A stretch of 64,000 bases of DNA from Aegilops tauschii subsp. strangulata (Eukaryota > Streptophyta > Magnoliopsida > Poales > Poaceae): NCBI RefSeq assembly GCF_002575655.3, contig NC_053041.3, positions 372,789,054-372,853,053 of the forward strand. Reading direction: 5' to 3'. Shown in pieces: positions 10,468-22,700 of this stretch. The translations under genes and the position numbers were made by a program. The notes under the pieces were generated by a model, which was not told where the DNA came from, did no database searches, and worked only from the letters and a program-made list of their open reading frames with translations. How positions within the stretch are numbered: position 1 is the first letter of the stretch; the number at the start of each line of letters is the position of its first letter.

Positions 10468-12130
10468 ATGAAGCCTGATGATAAACCATCTAGTGTTGCT
10501 TCTAAAATTAAATTAAAAAGTGCATGTTTACTTGCCACCAAATCTGATATTGATGAGCTAGGTTTTAGCAAATCTATTTGCTATGCTTTTGTGTGCAAAG
10601 AGGCATTATTTTCATTCGAGGACGTGCCTTCCTCTTTGCCTCCTGCTGTTACTAACATTTTGCGGGAGTTCGCTGACGTCTTTCCACAAGACGTGCCACC
10701 GGGATTACCACCTATTCGAGGGATTGAGCATCAGATTGACTTAATTCCTGGTGCTTCGCTACCCAACCGTGCACCATACCGTAGCAATCCAGAGGAGACG
10801 AAGGAGATTATGCGTCAAGTCCAGGAGCTGCTCGACAAAGGTTATATTCGCGAATCCCTTAGTCCTTGTGTTGTTCCTATTATTCTAGTGCCGAAAAAGG
10901 ATGGTACATCGCGTATGTGTGTTGATTGTAGAGGCATTAATAATACTACTATTCGTTATCATCATCCTATTCCTAGGCTAGATGATATGCTTGATGAATT
11001 GAGTGGCTCTACAATTTTCTCCAAAGTTGATTTGCGTAGTGGATACCATCAAATTCGTATGAAATTGGGAGATGAATGGAAAACTGCATTTAAAACTAAG
11101 TTTGGTTTATATGAGTGGTTAGTCATGCCTTTTGGGTTAACTATTGCACCTAGTACTTTCATGACATTAATGAACGAAGTTTTACGTGCTTTCATTGGAC
11201 GATTTGTGGTAGTCTATTTTGATGATATACTGATTTATAGTAAATCTTTGGAGGAACATTTGGAACATTTACATGTTGTTTTTATTGCTCTACATGATGC
11301 ACGTTTGTTTGGTAACCTTGGAAAGTGCACCTTTTGCACCGGCCGAGTCTCTTTTCTTGGCTATGTTGTTACTCCACAGGGAATTGAAGTTGATAAAGCC
11401 AAGATTGAAGCTATTAAGAGTTGGCCGCAGCCCAAAACGGTCACACAAGTGAGGAGTTTCCTTGGCCTCGCTGGTTTCTATAGGCGTTTTGTGAGAGATT
11501 TCAGCACCATTGCTGCACCTCTCAACGAGCTTACAAAGAAGGATGTGCCTTTTGTTTGGGGTACCGCACAGGAAGAAGCCTTCACGGTATTGAAAGATAA
11601 GTTGACACATGCTCCTTTACTCCAACTTCCTGATTTTAGTAAGACTTTTGAGATTGAATGTGATGCTAGTGGAATTGGATTAGGAGGTGTGTTATTACAA
11701 GATGGCAAACCTGTTGCATACTTTTATGAAAAAATGAGTGGGCCTAGTCTGAACTATTCTACTTATGATAAAGAATTATATGCTCTTGTTCGGACCTTAG
11801 AAACAGGGCAACATTATTTATAGCCCAAGGAATTTGTTATACATTCTGATCATGAATCTTTGAAACACATTAAAAGTCAAGCAAAACTGAACCGTAGACA
11901 TGCTAAATGGGTTGAATTCATTGAGACTTTTCCTTATGTCATTAAACACAAGAAGGGTAAAGAAAATGTTATTGCTGATGCATTGTCTCGTTGTTATACT
12001 ATGCTTTCACAACTTGACTTTAAAATATTTGGTTTGAAGACCATCAAAGATCAATATGTGCATGATGCTGAATTTAAAGATGTATTGCATAATTGTAAGG
12101 AAGGAGAACTTGGAACAAGTTCGTCGTTAA
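10468..12130 (+). pseudogene. Reverse transcriptase-RNase H of the CRM-like element, broken
   Basis: The RT runs open from 10468 to 11823. Recognisable parts are [47 protein letters not shown] and the catalytic [11 protein letters not shown] at about 11215. RNase H follows with [15 protein letters not shown] (about 11655) and [17 protein letters not shown] at 11821-11823 replaces the Trp before [14 protein letters not shown], and the frame continues to about 12105. There a one-base loss shifts it within the linker to integrase. The catalytic Asp pair is intact, so decay is by scattered small mutations rather than large deletion. Confidence 0.85.
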
Positions 12131-13592
12131 CAATGGATTTGTGTTTCGTGCTAACAAGCTATGCATTCCAGCTAGCTCCGTTCGTCTTTTGTTGTTGCAG
12201 GAGGCACATGGAGGAGGATTAATGGGACACTTTTGCGTGAAGAAGATGGAGGATATACTTGCTACACATTTCTTTTGGTCAAAGATGAGACAGGATGTTG
12301 AGCGTTTTGTTGCTCGCTGCACTACATGTCGAAAAGCTAAGTCACGACTCAATCCTCATGGTTTATATATGCCTTTGCCTGTACCTAGTGTTCCTTGGGA
12401 GGATATATCTATGGACTTTGTTTTAGGTTTACCTCAAACAAAGAAGGGGAGGGATAGCATATTTGTTGTCGTGGATAGGTTCTCGAAAATGGCACACTTT
12501 ATACCATGTCATAAAAGCGATGATGATGTTAATGTTGCTGATTTGTTCTTTCGTGAAATTATTTGCTTGCATGGTGTGCCAAATACTATTGTTTCAGATC
12601 ATGATACTAAATTTCTTAGCCACTTTTGGAGATGTTTATGGGTTAAGTTGGGGACTAAACTGCTTTTTAGTACTACATGTCATCCCCAAACTGATGGACA
12701 AACTGAAGTAGTCAATAGAACATTGCCTACCATGCTTAGGGCTGTTTTGAAGAATAACAAGAAAGTGTGGGAAGAATGCTTGCCTCATATTGAATTTTCT
12801 TATAATCGGTCGCTGCATTCTACTACGAAGATATGCCCTTTTGAAATTGTGTATGGTTTCCTACCTCGTGCACCTATTGATTTGTTTCCTCTTCCATCTT
12901 CAGAGAAGGTTAATTTTGATGCTAAACAACGTGCTGAATTGATCTTAAAAATGCATGAGTTAACTAAGGAAAATATTGAGCGCATGAATGCTAAATATAA
13001 ACTTGTTGGAGATAAGGGTAGAAAACGTGTTGTCTTTGCACCTGGAGATCTTGTTTAGTTACATTTGCGTAAGGATAGGTTACCTAATTTGCGCAAGTCA
13101 AAGCTAATGCCACGTGATGATGGTCCTTTTAAGGTGTTACGAAAAATAAATGATAATGCATATAAACTTGAGTTGCCTGCAGATTTTGGCTTTAGTCCCA
13201 CTTTTAACATTGCAGATTTGAAACCTTACTTGGGTGAGGAAGATGAGCTTCCGTCGAGGATGACTTCAATTCAAGAAGGGGAGGATGATGAGGACGTCAC
13301 TAACAAAGTTACACCCACAGCCCCTACTGATACATATACTGGACCAATTACTAGAGCTCGCGCACGCCAATTAAATTACCAGGTACTTTCGTTTCTTGGT
13401 AATGGTTCTAATGTTCGTGAGAATATGATGCTGCCTAAATTGGATACATTTGTCTTGCTTACAAATGAAGGGACTAGCTTGGACAAGAAGGATGATCATT
13501 GGAGCAAGATCAAGCATGGAGATGATGGCATGCGTAAGGGGAACAAGAACGGAGTTACAAGTGATGATTTCAGGACTTTGAAGCCATCATAA
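12131..13592 (+). pseudogene. Integrase of the CRM-like element, broken
   Basis: Open from about 12131 to 13058, then TAG at 13056-13058 in place of a Trp (APGDLV*LHLRKDR), then open to TAA at 13592. The HHCC zinc-binding part is at about 12215-12340 (HGGGLMGHF...CTTCRKAK). The core follows with [30 protein letters not shown] and [15 protein letters not shown]. The C-terminal GPFKVL...[14 protein letters not shown] is typical of CRM. No clear chromodomain is seen; the tail is short and acidic and reaches the likely 3' LTR start. Confidence 0.85.
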
Positions 13593-14202
13593 TGAGTGCG
13601 TGAAGCCTTGGGCGAAATATACATTATGTCACTTCATAAATTTCATCCATATGCTATTATAGGTATTGCGTCACCTTATTATTGGGCCAGGCCCATGTAA
13701 TTTCGAAATACTTGAGTATAGGCTGTTTTTAGAGTCCGTATGTGTGGGGAAACAAGAGTTAGGTTTGGTTTCGGACCCCTCCTCCAAGGGCCACGAAATT
13801 CCCCCCTCTTCCTCCATATATATAGCCCTTAGGGTGTCATTTAGGCTTTGGGTTTTCTTTAGATTAAAGTTCGCCATAGCTGCAACTTCGCGTACTTCAT
13901 TTGTGTTCAACGACCAAACAAAGGCATCGCAGAACCCCACCTTGATCAATAAAGCTTTCCTCTTATATTCGCGATATCCAGATTGCAATCTTAGTTTCTT
14001 TCTTGTTCTTTGTTTGCCTGCAGGAAACAGACCTTCGTGGTCAGGTTGATCGTGCTCCGGCGTGGTCAATAACCTCTCAGAGTTGTTAGCGATTGCTAAG
14101 GCGCGACGTCCTCGCACGTTCGTAGTCGGATCGTCAAAGTCGACTTCCTCCAAAACGATAGCCACCATCTCATCGAAAGATGGGACACCTTTGCCTCTAT
14201 CA
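13562..14202 (+). repeat. 3' LTR of the CRM-like element
   Basis: The end at 14202 (CCTCTATCA) is secure by match to 7199. The start is inferred at TGATGATTTCAGG (13562), downstream of the purine-rich 13536-13552; TGAGTGCGTGAAG at 13593 is an alternative. The TATA-like site is at 13816-13824. The coding frame (to 13592) would overlap the LTR by about 30 bp. Confidence 0.6.
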
Positions 14203-14509
14203 ACAAGAGTCGATCTACCTCGAGATCGTAATGGCTAAACCCTAGATGTCTAGCTTGTATGATTTGTAATTGCCTCTAAGGACTAAACCCTCCGGTTTAT
14301 ATAGACACCGGAGGGGGCTAGGGTTGTACAGAGTCGGTTTATAGAGAAAGGAAACTACACATCCGATCGCCAAACTTGCCATCTACGCAAAGGAGAGTCC
14401 CATCCGGACACGGGGGAAGGCCTTATATCTTGTATCTTCATGGCCCATCAGTCCGGCCCATGTCACATAGCCCGACCATCCGAGGACCCCTTAATCTAGT
14501 ACTCCCTCA
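14203..14509 (-). repeat. LTR piece of the older element, right of the insertion
   Basis: Continues the LTR interrupted at 6763 and ends at ...ACTCCCTCA (14509). It contains TTTATATAGACACCGGAGGG (about 14297), probably the promoter region of this LTR in one orientation. GTGGG at 14510-14514 is the presumed target-site copy. Confidence 0.6.
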
Positions 14510-15036
14510 GTGGGGGTGCAAGTTCGCCGGAAAAAATCGCCGAGGCTAGACGGGTGGTCATGGGCAGCGGCGGCACGACGGTGGGAGGCAGTTGAGGGGT
14601 GGGCGAGGCGGCGAGGTTGGCGCAGAAGTGCCGATGGCCGCGGACGGTGGTGGCCGGCGGGGATGTATCGTTGGACGATTCGGGGAGATGAATAACGTGG
14701 GCACTTGAGGTTCAAGATGCAATCTTGACCGCTTGTTTTGCATATGACAGCTGATAGGAATCGACTGGCCCACTATATTCACTCTGTGGTCTTATCTTAA
14801 TCTTGCCATATAATTTAGATAGGACAATAAAAATACAAGTATAAATGGTTATCTCTTAGTTTTATCTCTAGCTAGCAATCAGACATGCCTAAATTTATGG
14901 TGAGAAAAATCGTGCTAAGAGATCATCTCTTAATTAAGAGAAGGTAAGTCCTTTCTTCTTCATCTCAATAGTTATCCTATGTTGCACGTCTAAGATAGCA
15001 TCATTGTATTTGCCCTTATGACTATCTTTAATAAAG

Positions 15037-15152
15037 GTTGTTTTTATCGACTCGAAATGTAAGTGCATAGGTAAAATGCAGCATGCAAAACAAAAGGATA
15101 TTTTTATTGACTCAAAATCTAAGTGCATAGGTAAAATGCGGCATGCAAAACC
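15037..15152 (+). repeat. Imperfect direct repeat, period 60 bp
   Basis: Two adjacent copies (15037-15096 and 15097-15152) share TTTTTAT-GACTC-AAAT-TAAGTGCATAGG and TAAAATGC-GCATGCAAAAC, with several substitutions. Confidence 0.8.
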
Positions 15153-15282
15153 AACAGTGTGATAAAAATAAAGAAACGGGAGAGCACCAATGCCTCACGT
15201 GGCTAAAAAGTTTAGGCGTTTCAATCGCTTTTCACCTGAATCATTTATTTACATCCAGCAAACAACATAGAAGCTAAACAAT

Positions 15283-15304
15283 AAACCCTAAACCCTAACC
15301 CTAG
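15283..15304 (+). repeat. Short telomere-like tract
   Basis: Reads AAACCCTAAACCCTAACCCT, about three units of the plant telomere heptamer CCCTAAA or near variants. It is far too short for a telomere and is an interstitial trace. Confidence 0.7.
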
Positions 15305-16018
15305 ACACTAGTACGAGAAATGCGCTTTGGTTCGTGTGTGCATATACACCCGATATGGGGAAAAATAATAATTAAAAAAATTCAAAATAGTTTAGATTTT
15401 TTTTAATAAACTTGACTTTCTTTTGCACTAGTATAAAAAATTCGCAAATAAAAAACCATAGTTGACTTTGAGATAAAAAATAAAATTATTGCTATATTCA
15501 AGTCACTATTCACACTTTTTTGGCTTGGAATTTTGTTTTTTTGCCCTGAAGCCAACAGGGTTTTCTTTTGTGGAATTGTTTCACGATTACAAAGTTTATT
15601 TTAAAAAATCATTTTTTATTTTTATTTAAAAACTATTTGTTTACTTATATAGGACAGAATTACTGTTCTAGCCTTTTTGGCAAACTTAATCACGAATTGA
15701 TCCTATTTTGAAAAGAATTTTGTATCTGACCTTTTTCGGTCACGCCAACATCTCTAGCGTTTGGGTTGCACATGAGACGCCATAGTTCTTGGGGTTTCCT
15801 CCATATCCCGCATCCAGCTGGTCATCTGATGTGGAAGGCCGAAACACCAAGGCCCATGGCATACCCTTCATGTCCCAAACACTGGAGACGATGGTGTTTC
15901 CATCTATGCCCGAGATGCCATGAAGCTTGGCGTTTGCCAACTAAATTGTTTAACATTGCCGGTGCAGTGACTTGCCTTACGTGCATTGTATTCTGACATG
16001 CATGCACATGATCACCCA

Positions 16019-17636
16019 ATCAATATGTCATTGCGATAGAAACACAAAGTTTTTCCACAATGCAGTCACGACAAGAAAGAAAGGAAATTGTATAAAGAAG
16101 CTGCTCGATGGCACAGGACTGTGGCATCATGGTACGACTGAAATTAGTGACCATATTATGCAGTAATTTTCCGGTTTATTCACAGCTGAAGTTGATGCTC
16201 CTCATCTGAATGTCTTGGCATCGGTTAAAAGAATAGTAACACCGGACATGAACAATGCTTTGCTAGCTCCTTATTCGGCCGAAGGGGTCAAGAAGGCATT
16301 GTTCGATATTGGCGATCTGAAGGCCCCAGGATCGGATGGACTGCACATGATATTTTACAAGAGGTTTTGGCCCATGCTTGGAGAAGATCTTGTAGATGAA
16401 GTGTTGAAGGCCATCAATTCAAGTACTACCCCACCATGGTGGAATGACACTGCTATAGTTTTCAACCCGAAAATATATTCTCCGGAGAAAGTGACTTAGT
16501 TCTGGCCTATCCGTCTATGCAATGTTGTTTACCAGGTAATCTCAAAGATGCTAGCAGCAAGGCTGAAAGTTTTTTTACCAAACATTATTAGCCCAACGTA
16601 GAGTGCTTTTGTTCCTGGTCATCTGATCGCAGATAATGTCTTGGTAGCTTATGAAAGTTTTCATGCGATAAAGAAAAGGAGAAATGGCCATAATGGTTGG
16701 TGTGTGGTGAAGCTGGACATGCATAAGGCATATGGCCGAGTTGAATGGGTGTTTCTAGAAGGTATTCTGCTGAGATTGGGGTTTCATGAAGAGTGGGTTA
16801 AACTGGTTATGCAATGTGTTAGTATAGTGGAATATCGTGTATGTTTTAACTCGGAAGAAAAATAAACTTTTACACCATCTAGAGGCTTGCGACAAGGCGA
16901 TCCATTGTTGCCTTATTTGTTTCTGGTATGTACTGAAGGATTGACTACTTTGCTAAATAAAGCCGAGGAAGAAGGAAACATTATTAATCCCAATGAAGGC
17001 CAACACTGAGAATGTTGAGTGTCTGAAACCCAAATATTATCCAGTTTGTGGTATTTTGAATGCACCTCTAAAAAAGAGACCCTCATTCACATGGCAAAGT
17101 ATTATGTCGGGGGTGCAGACATTAAAAAGAGGTCATATATGGAGGGTCGATGATTATAGTCGGATCAATGTTTCGGATGATGAATGGATCCCTAATTCAC
17201 TGTAATCATGGCACGTGGAGGTAATTTACTATCAAAAGCAAGTGATTTCATTGGCCTTGTTACAGATCATTGGGATGAAGAGTTTGTCTCTTAAACATTC
17301 TCGCAAGTTGATATGGTGCTGACCCTTGCAATTTTGTTGCCTGAATTTTATATGTCGCACTTCGTAGCATGGAACTTGTGCAATAATGGGAGATTCTCAG
17401 TGAGATTAGCATACTTTGCAGAGTGGCACAACCAATATGGACATAAAATATCAGGAGAAAAATAAAGTCGGACCCTCACGGAATTCACCAACATGGAGGA
17501 TGATCTGGATCTTAAGCTATCCTGCCAAGGTTAAAATTTTCCTCTGGCGAACTTTGTTCGGCTCGCTACCATGTCGGGTGAATTTGGCTAACAGACATAT
17601 AAAAGTCAGCGGGCAATGCCCTACATGCGGGATAGG
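16019..17636 (+). pseudogene. LINE (non-LTR) reverse transcriptase remnant
   Basis: Translated pieces in the plus direction match plant L1-type ORF2. They are RNTKFFHNAVTTRKKGNCIK (about 16037-16100), KALFDIGDLKAPGSDGLH (16286-16350), SAFVPGHLIADNV (about 16600), KLDMHKAYGRVEW (motif A, about 16710) and [16 protein letters not shown] (motif B, 16888-16935). Motif C (xADD) is absent: after [10 protein letters not shown] the sequence jumps at about 17000 to the distal region with TWQSIMSG, IWRVDDYSRIN and a terminal CPTCG zinc motif (17610-17630). At least four stops occur between the pieces. It is a dead copy with an internal deletion. It is cut at 17636 inside the C-terminal zinc motif by the LTR that starts at 17637. 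Confidence 0.8.
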
Positions 17637-17972
17637 TGATGTCTACTACGCAACCTTCTTCTTGTAGACTGGTGTTGGGCCTGCAAGCGCAGAGTTTTGT
17701 AGGACAGTAGGAAATTTCCCTCAAGTTGATGACCTAAGGTTTATCAATCCGTGGGAGGCGTAGGATGAAGATGGTCTCTCTCAAACAACCCTGCAAGCAA
17801 GTAACAAAGAGTCTCTTGTGTCCCCAACACACCCAATACAATGGTAAATTGTATAGGTGCACTAGTTTGGCGTAGAGATGGTGATACAAGTGCAATATAG
17901 ATGGTAGATATTGGTTTTTGTAATCTGAAAATATAAAAACAGCAAGGTAGCAAGTGACAAAAGTGAGCGAAA
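17637..17972 (-). repeat. 3' LTR of element no. 2, piece 1
   Basis: Starts TGATGTCTACTACGC (plus strand), colinear with 34221 on. It ends at CGAAA (17968-17972), the target site of the inserted Angela-type element. Confidence 0.85.
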
Positions 17973-19710
17973 TGTTGGGGAACGTAGTAATTTCAAAATT
18001 TTCCTACGCACACACAAGATCATGGTGATGCATAGCAATGAGAGGGGATAGTGTGTCCACGTACCCTCGTAGACCGAAAGCGGAAGTGTTAGCACAACGC
18101 GGTTGATGTAGTCGGACGTCTTCACGATCCGACCGATCAAGTAACGAACGCACGGCACCTCCGAGTTCAGCACACGTTCAACTCGATGACGTCCCTCGAA
18201 CTCCGATCCAGCCGAGCTTTGAGGGAGAGTTCCGTCAGCACGACGGCGTGCTGACGATGATGATGTTCTACCGATGCAGGACTTCGCCTAAGCACCGCTA
18301 CGATATGACTGAGGTGGATTATGGTGGAGGGGGGCACCGCACACGGCTAAGAGATCCAAGGGATCAATTGTTGTGTCTCTAGGGGGTGCCTGCCTCCCCG
18401 TATATAAAGGAGGGGAGGAGGGGGAGGGGGCCAGCCACCCTTGGCGTGCCCCATGAGGAGTCCTACTCCCATCGGGAGTAGGACTCCCCCCTTCCATGTT
18501 GGAGTAGGAGAGGAGAGGGAAGGAGAGAGAGGGGGAAAGGAAAGGGGGGGGCGCTGCCCCCCTCCTTGTCCAATTCGGACTTGGGGGGGAGGGGCGCGCG
18601 GCTGCCCCCTGGCCGCCTCTCCTCTTCCACCACTTGGGCCCATGAGGCCCAATAACCTCCGGGGGGTTCCGGTAACCCCCTGGTACTCCGGTATCTATCT
18701 GATAACCCCCGGAACCATTCCGGTGTCCGAATATAGTCGTCCAATATATCAATCTTCATGTCTCGACCATTTCGAGACTCCTCGTCATGTCCATGATCAC
18801 ATCCGGCACTCCGAACTACCTCGGTACATCAAAATACATAAACTCATAATATAACCGTCATCGAACTTTAAGCGTGCGGACACTACGGGTTCGAGAACTA
18901 TGTAGACATGACCGAGACACGTCTCCGGTCAATAACCAATAGCGGAACCTGGATGCTCATATTGGCTCCCACATACTCTACGAAGATCTTTATCGGTCAA
19001 ACCGCATAACAACATACGTTGTTCCCTTTGTCATCGGTATGTTACTTGCCCGAGATTCGATCGTCGGTATCTCAATACCTAGTTCAATCTCGTTACCGGC
19101 AAGTCTCTTTACTCGTTTCGTAATACATCATCCCGCAACTAACTCATTAGTTGCAATGCTTGCAAGGCTTTAAGTGATGTGCATTACCGAGTGGGCCCAG
19201 AGATACCTCTCCGACAATCGGAGTGACAAATCCTAATCTCGAAATACGCCAACCCAACAAGTACCTTCGGAGACACCTGTATAGCACCTTTATAATCACC
19301 CAGTTACGTTGTGACGTTTGGTAGCACACAAAGTGTTCCTCCGGTAAACGGGAGTTGCATAATCTCATAGTCATAGGAACATGTATAAGTCATGAAGAAA
19401 GCAATAGCAACATACTAAACGATCAAGTGCTAAGCTAACGGAATAGGTCAAGTCAATCACATCATTCTCCTAATGATGTGATCCCGTTAATCAAATGACA
19501 ACTCTTTTTGTCTATGGTTAGGAAACATAACCATCTTTGATTAACGAGCTAGTCAAGTAGAGGCATACTAGTGACACTCTGTTTGTCTATGTATTCACAC
19601 ATGTGTCATGTTTCCGGTTAATACAATTCTAGCATGAATAACAAACATTTATCATGATATAAGGAAATAAATAATAACTTTATTATTACCTCTAGGGCAT
19701 ATTTCCTTCA
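17973..19710 (-). repeat. 3' LTR of the Angela/BARE-type element (1738 bp)
   Basis: Plus-strand ends are TGTTGGGGAACG and ...ATTTCCTTCA. It contains a TATATAAA site at 18401-18408 in the GC-rich middle part and a long purine-rich run at about 18490-18550. Confidence 0.9.
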
Positions 19711-19725
19711 GTCTCCCACTTGCCC
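19711..19725 (-). other. Polypurine tract of the Angela/BARE-type element
   Basis: Minus-strand GGGCAAGTGGGAGAC directly before the TGAAGGAAAT start of the 3' LTR. Confidence 0.75.
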
Positions 19726-19743
19726 TAGAGTCAATAATCTAGA

Positions 19744-22700
19744 TTACACAGTAATGATTCTAACACCCATGGAGCCTTGGTGCTGATCATGTTTTGCTCG
19801 TGGAAGAGGCTTAGTCAACGGGTCTGCAACATTCAGATCCGTATGTATCTTGCAAATCTCTATGTCTCCCACCTGGACCTGATCCCGGATGGATTTGAAG
19901 CGTCTCTTGATGTGCTTGGTTCTCTTGTGAAATCTGGATTCCTTTGCCAAAGCAATTGCACCAGTATTGTCACAAAAGATTTTCATTGGACCCGATGCAC
20001 TAGGTATGACACCTAGATCGGATATGAACTCCTGCATCCAGACTCCTTCATTTGCTGCTTCCGAAGCAGCTATGTACTCCGCTTCACATGTAGATCCCGC
20101 TACGACGCTTTGTTTAGAACTGCACCAACTAACAGCTCCACCGTTCAATAAAAACATGTATCCGGTTTGCGATTTAGAATCGTCCGGATCAGTGTCAAAG
20201 CTTGCATCGACGTAACAATTTACGACGAGCTCTTTGTCACCTCCATAAATGAGAAACATATCCTTAGTCCTTTTCAGGTATTTCAGGATGTTCTTGACCG
20301 CTGTCTAGTGATCCACTCCTGGATTACTTTGGTACCTCCCTGCTAAACTAATAACAAGGCACACATCAGGTCTGGTACACAGCATTGCATACATGATAGA
20401 GCCTATGGCTGAAGCATAGGGAACATCTTTAATTTTCTCTCTATCTTCTACAGTGGTCGGGCATTGAGTCTTACTCAACTTCACACCTTGTAACACAGGC
20501 AAGAACCCTTTCTTTGCTTGATCCATTTTGAACTTCTTCAAAACTTTGTCAAGGTATGTACTTTGTGAAAGTTCAATTAAGTGTCTTGATCTATCACTAT
20601 AGATCTTGATGCCCAATATATAAGCAGCTTCACTGAGGTCCTTCATTGAAAAACTCTTATTCAAATATCCTTTTATGCTATCCAAAAATTCTATATCATT
20701 TCCAATCAACAATATGTCATCCACATATAATATCAGAAATGCTACAGAGCTCCCACTCACTTTCTTGTAAATACAGGCTCCTCCAAAAGTCTGTATAAAA
20801 CCATATGCTTTGATCACACTATCAAAACGTTTATTGCAACTCCGAGAGGCTTGCACCAGTCCATAAATGGATCGCTGGAGCTTGCACACTTTGTTAGCTC
20901 CCTTTGGATCGACAAAACCTTCCGGTTGCATCTTATACAACTCTTCCAGAAATCCATTCAGGAATGCAGTTTTGACATCCATTTGCCAAATTTCATAATC
21001 ATAAAATGCGGCTATTGCTAACATGATTCGGACAGACTTAAGCATCGCTACGGGTGAGAAGGTCTCATCGTAGTCAATCCCTTGAACTTGTCGAAAACCT
21101 TTTGCAACAAGTCGAGCTTTATAGACAGTAACATTACCGTCAGCGTCAGTCTTCTTCTTGAAGATCCATTTATTCTTGATGGCCTGCCGATCATCGGGTA
21201 AGTCAACCAAAGTCCACTCTTTGTTCTCATACATGGACCCCATCTCAGATTTCATGGCCTCAAGCCATTTTTCGGAATCTGGGCTCACCATCGCTTCTTC
21301 ATAGTTCGTAGGTTCGTTATGGTCCAGTAACATAACCTCCAGAACAGGATTACCGTACCACTCTGGTGCGGATCTTACTCTGGTTGACCTACGAGGTTCA
21401 GTAACAACTTGATCTGAAGTTTCATGATCATCATCATTAACTTCCTCACTAATTGGTATAGATGTCACCGGAACCGGTTTCTGTGATGAACTACTTTCTA
21501 ATAAGGGAGTAGGTACAGTTACCTCATCAAGTTCTACTTTCCTCCCACTCACTTCTTTCGAGAGGAACTCCTTCTCTAGAAAGGATCCATTCTTGGCAAT
21601 GAATGTCTTGCCTTCGGATCTATGATAGAAGGTGTACCCAACAGTTTCCTTTGGGTATCCTATGAAGACACATTTCTCCGACTTGGGTTCGAGCTTATTA
21701 GGTTGAAGCTTTTTCACATAAGCATCGCAGCCCCAAACTTTAAGAAACGACAACTTTGGTTTCTTGCCAAACCATAGTTCATAAGGCATCGTCTCAACGG
21801 ATTTTGATGGTGCCCTATTTAACGTGAATGCGGCCGTCTCTAAAGCATAACCCCAAAACGATAGCGGCAAATCAGTAAGAGACATCATAGATCGCACCAT
21901 ATCTAGTAAAGTACGATTACGACGTTCGGACACACCATTACGCTGTGGTGTTCCGGGTGGCGTGAGCTGCGAAACTAATCCGCATTGTTTCAAATGTAGA
22001 TCAAACTCGAAAGTCAAATATTCTCCTCCACGATCAGATCGCAGAAACTTTATTTTCTTGTTACGATGATTTTCAACTTCACTCTGAAATTCTTTGAACT
22101 TTTCAAATGTTTCAGACTTATGTTTCATTAAGTAGATATACCCATATCTGCTTAAATCATCTGTGAAGGTGACAAAATAACGATACCCACTTCGAGCCTC
22201 AACATTCATCAGACCACATACATCACTATGTATGATCTCCAACAAATCAGTTGCTCGCTCCATAGTTCCGGAGAACGGCATTTTAGTCATCTTGCCCATG
22301 AGGCATGGTTCGCAAGTACCAAGTGATTCATAATCAAGTGATTCCAAAAGTCCATCAGTATGGAGTTTCTTCATGCGCTTTACACCAATATGATGCAAAC
22401 GGTAGTGCCACAAATAAGTTGCACTATCATTATCAACTCTGCATCTTTTGGCTTCAACATTATGAATATGTGTATCACTACTATCGAGATTCATCAAAAA
22501 TAGACCACTCTTCATGGGTGCATGACCACAAAAGATATTACTCATATAAATAGAACAACCATTATTCTCTGATTTAAATGAGTAACCGTCTCGCATCAAA
22601 CAAGATCCAGATATAATGTTCATGCTCAACGCTGGCACCAAATAACAATTATTCAGGTCTAATACTAATCCCGAAGGTAGATGTAGAGGTAGCGTGCCGA

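Larger units (their letters stand above)
6764..14202 (+). mobile_element. Decayed CRM-like chromovirus (Ty3/gypsy)
   Basis: The order is truncated 5' LTR (6764-7199), primer-binding site (7202), long leader, gag, protease, reverse transcriptase, RNase H, integrase (8495-13592) and 3' LTR (to 14202). The domain order and the wording of the RT and integrase match the CRM/centromeric-retrotransposon clade as I know it. The coding frame also runs up to or slightly into the 3' LTR, a CRM feature. It carries many stops and frameshifts and is dead. The 5' LTR lacks about its first 190 bp, and flanking sequence was lost with it. Confidence 0.8.
6019..14509 (-). mobile_element. Fragment of an older unclassified LTR retrotransposon, split by a CRM-like element
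   Basis: Two pieces of one LTR (6622 to about 6763 and 14203-14509) flank the inserted chromovirus. Together they run from TGTCGGTGACAAAACC at 6622 to ...AGTACTCCCTCA at 14509 on the plus strand. Read on the minus strand the LTR starts TGAGGGAGTAC and ends CCGACA. The internal part (6621-6019) carries a short ORF and is cut off at 6018/6019. It resembles a repeat common in wheat but I cannot name the family. Roughly 20 bp expected at the insertion point seem to be missing. Confidence 0.6.
14510..16018. other. Unassigned sequence without a recognisable gene
   Basis: Begins with a GC-rich patch (14510-14700) whose frames are short and low-complexity, then becomes AT-rich. Contents are a 60-bp direct repeat (15037-15152), a short telomere-like tract (15283-15304), an AT-rich stretch with poly-A/T runs (15360-15730) and a moderately GC-rich stretch (15730-16000) starting near CACGCCAACATCTCTAGCG. 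I recognise no complete element, no terminal inverted repeat and no coding signal. Confidence 0.5.

Noticed and set aside
14491..14782. GC-rich short frames that might be a host gene exon
   Set aside because: Frames on both strands are of similar length and low complexity, with no splice context or domain; I left the stretch unassigned.
15283..15304. Telomere
   Set aside because: About 22 bp only, internal, with ordinary sequence on both sides.
18288..18860. Long Pro/Arg/Gly-rich open frames on both strands
   Set aside because: They lie in the GC-rich, purine-biased part of the Angela-type LTR and recur in the other LTR (25273-25825). They are composition artefacts, not genes.
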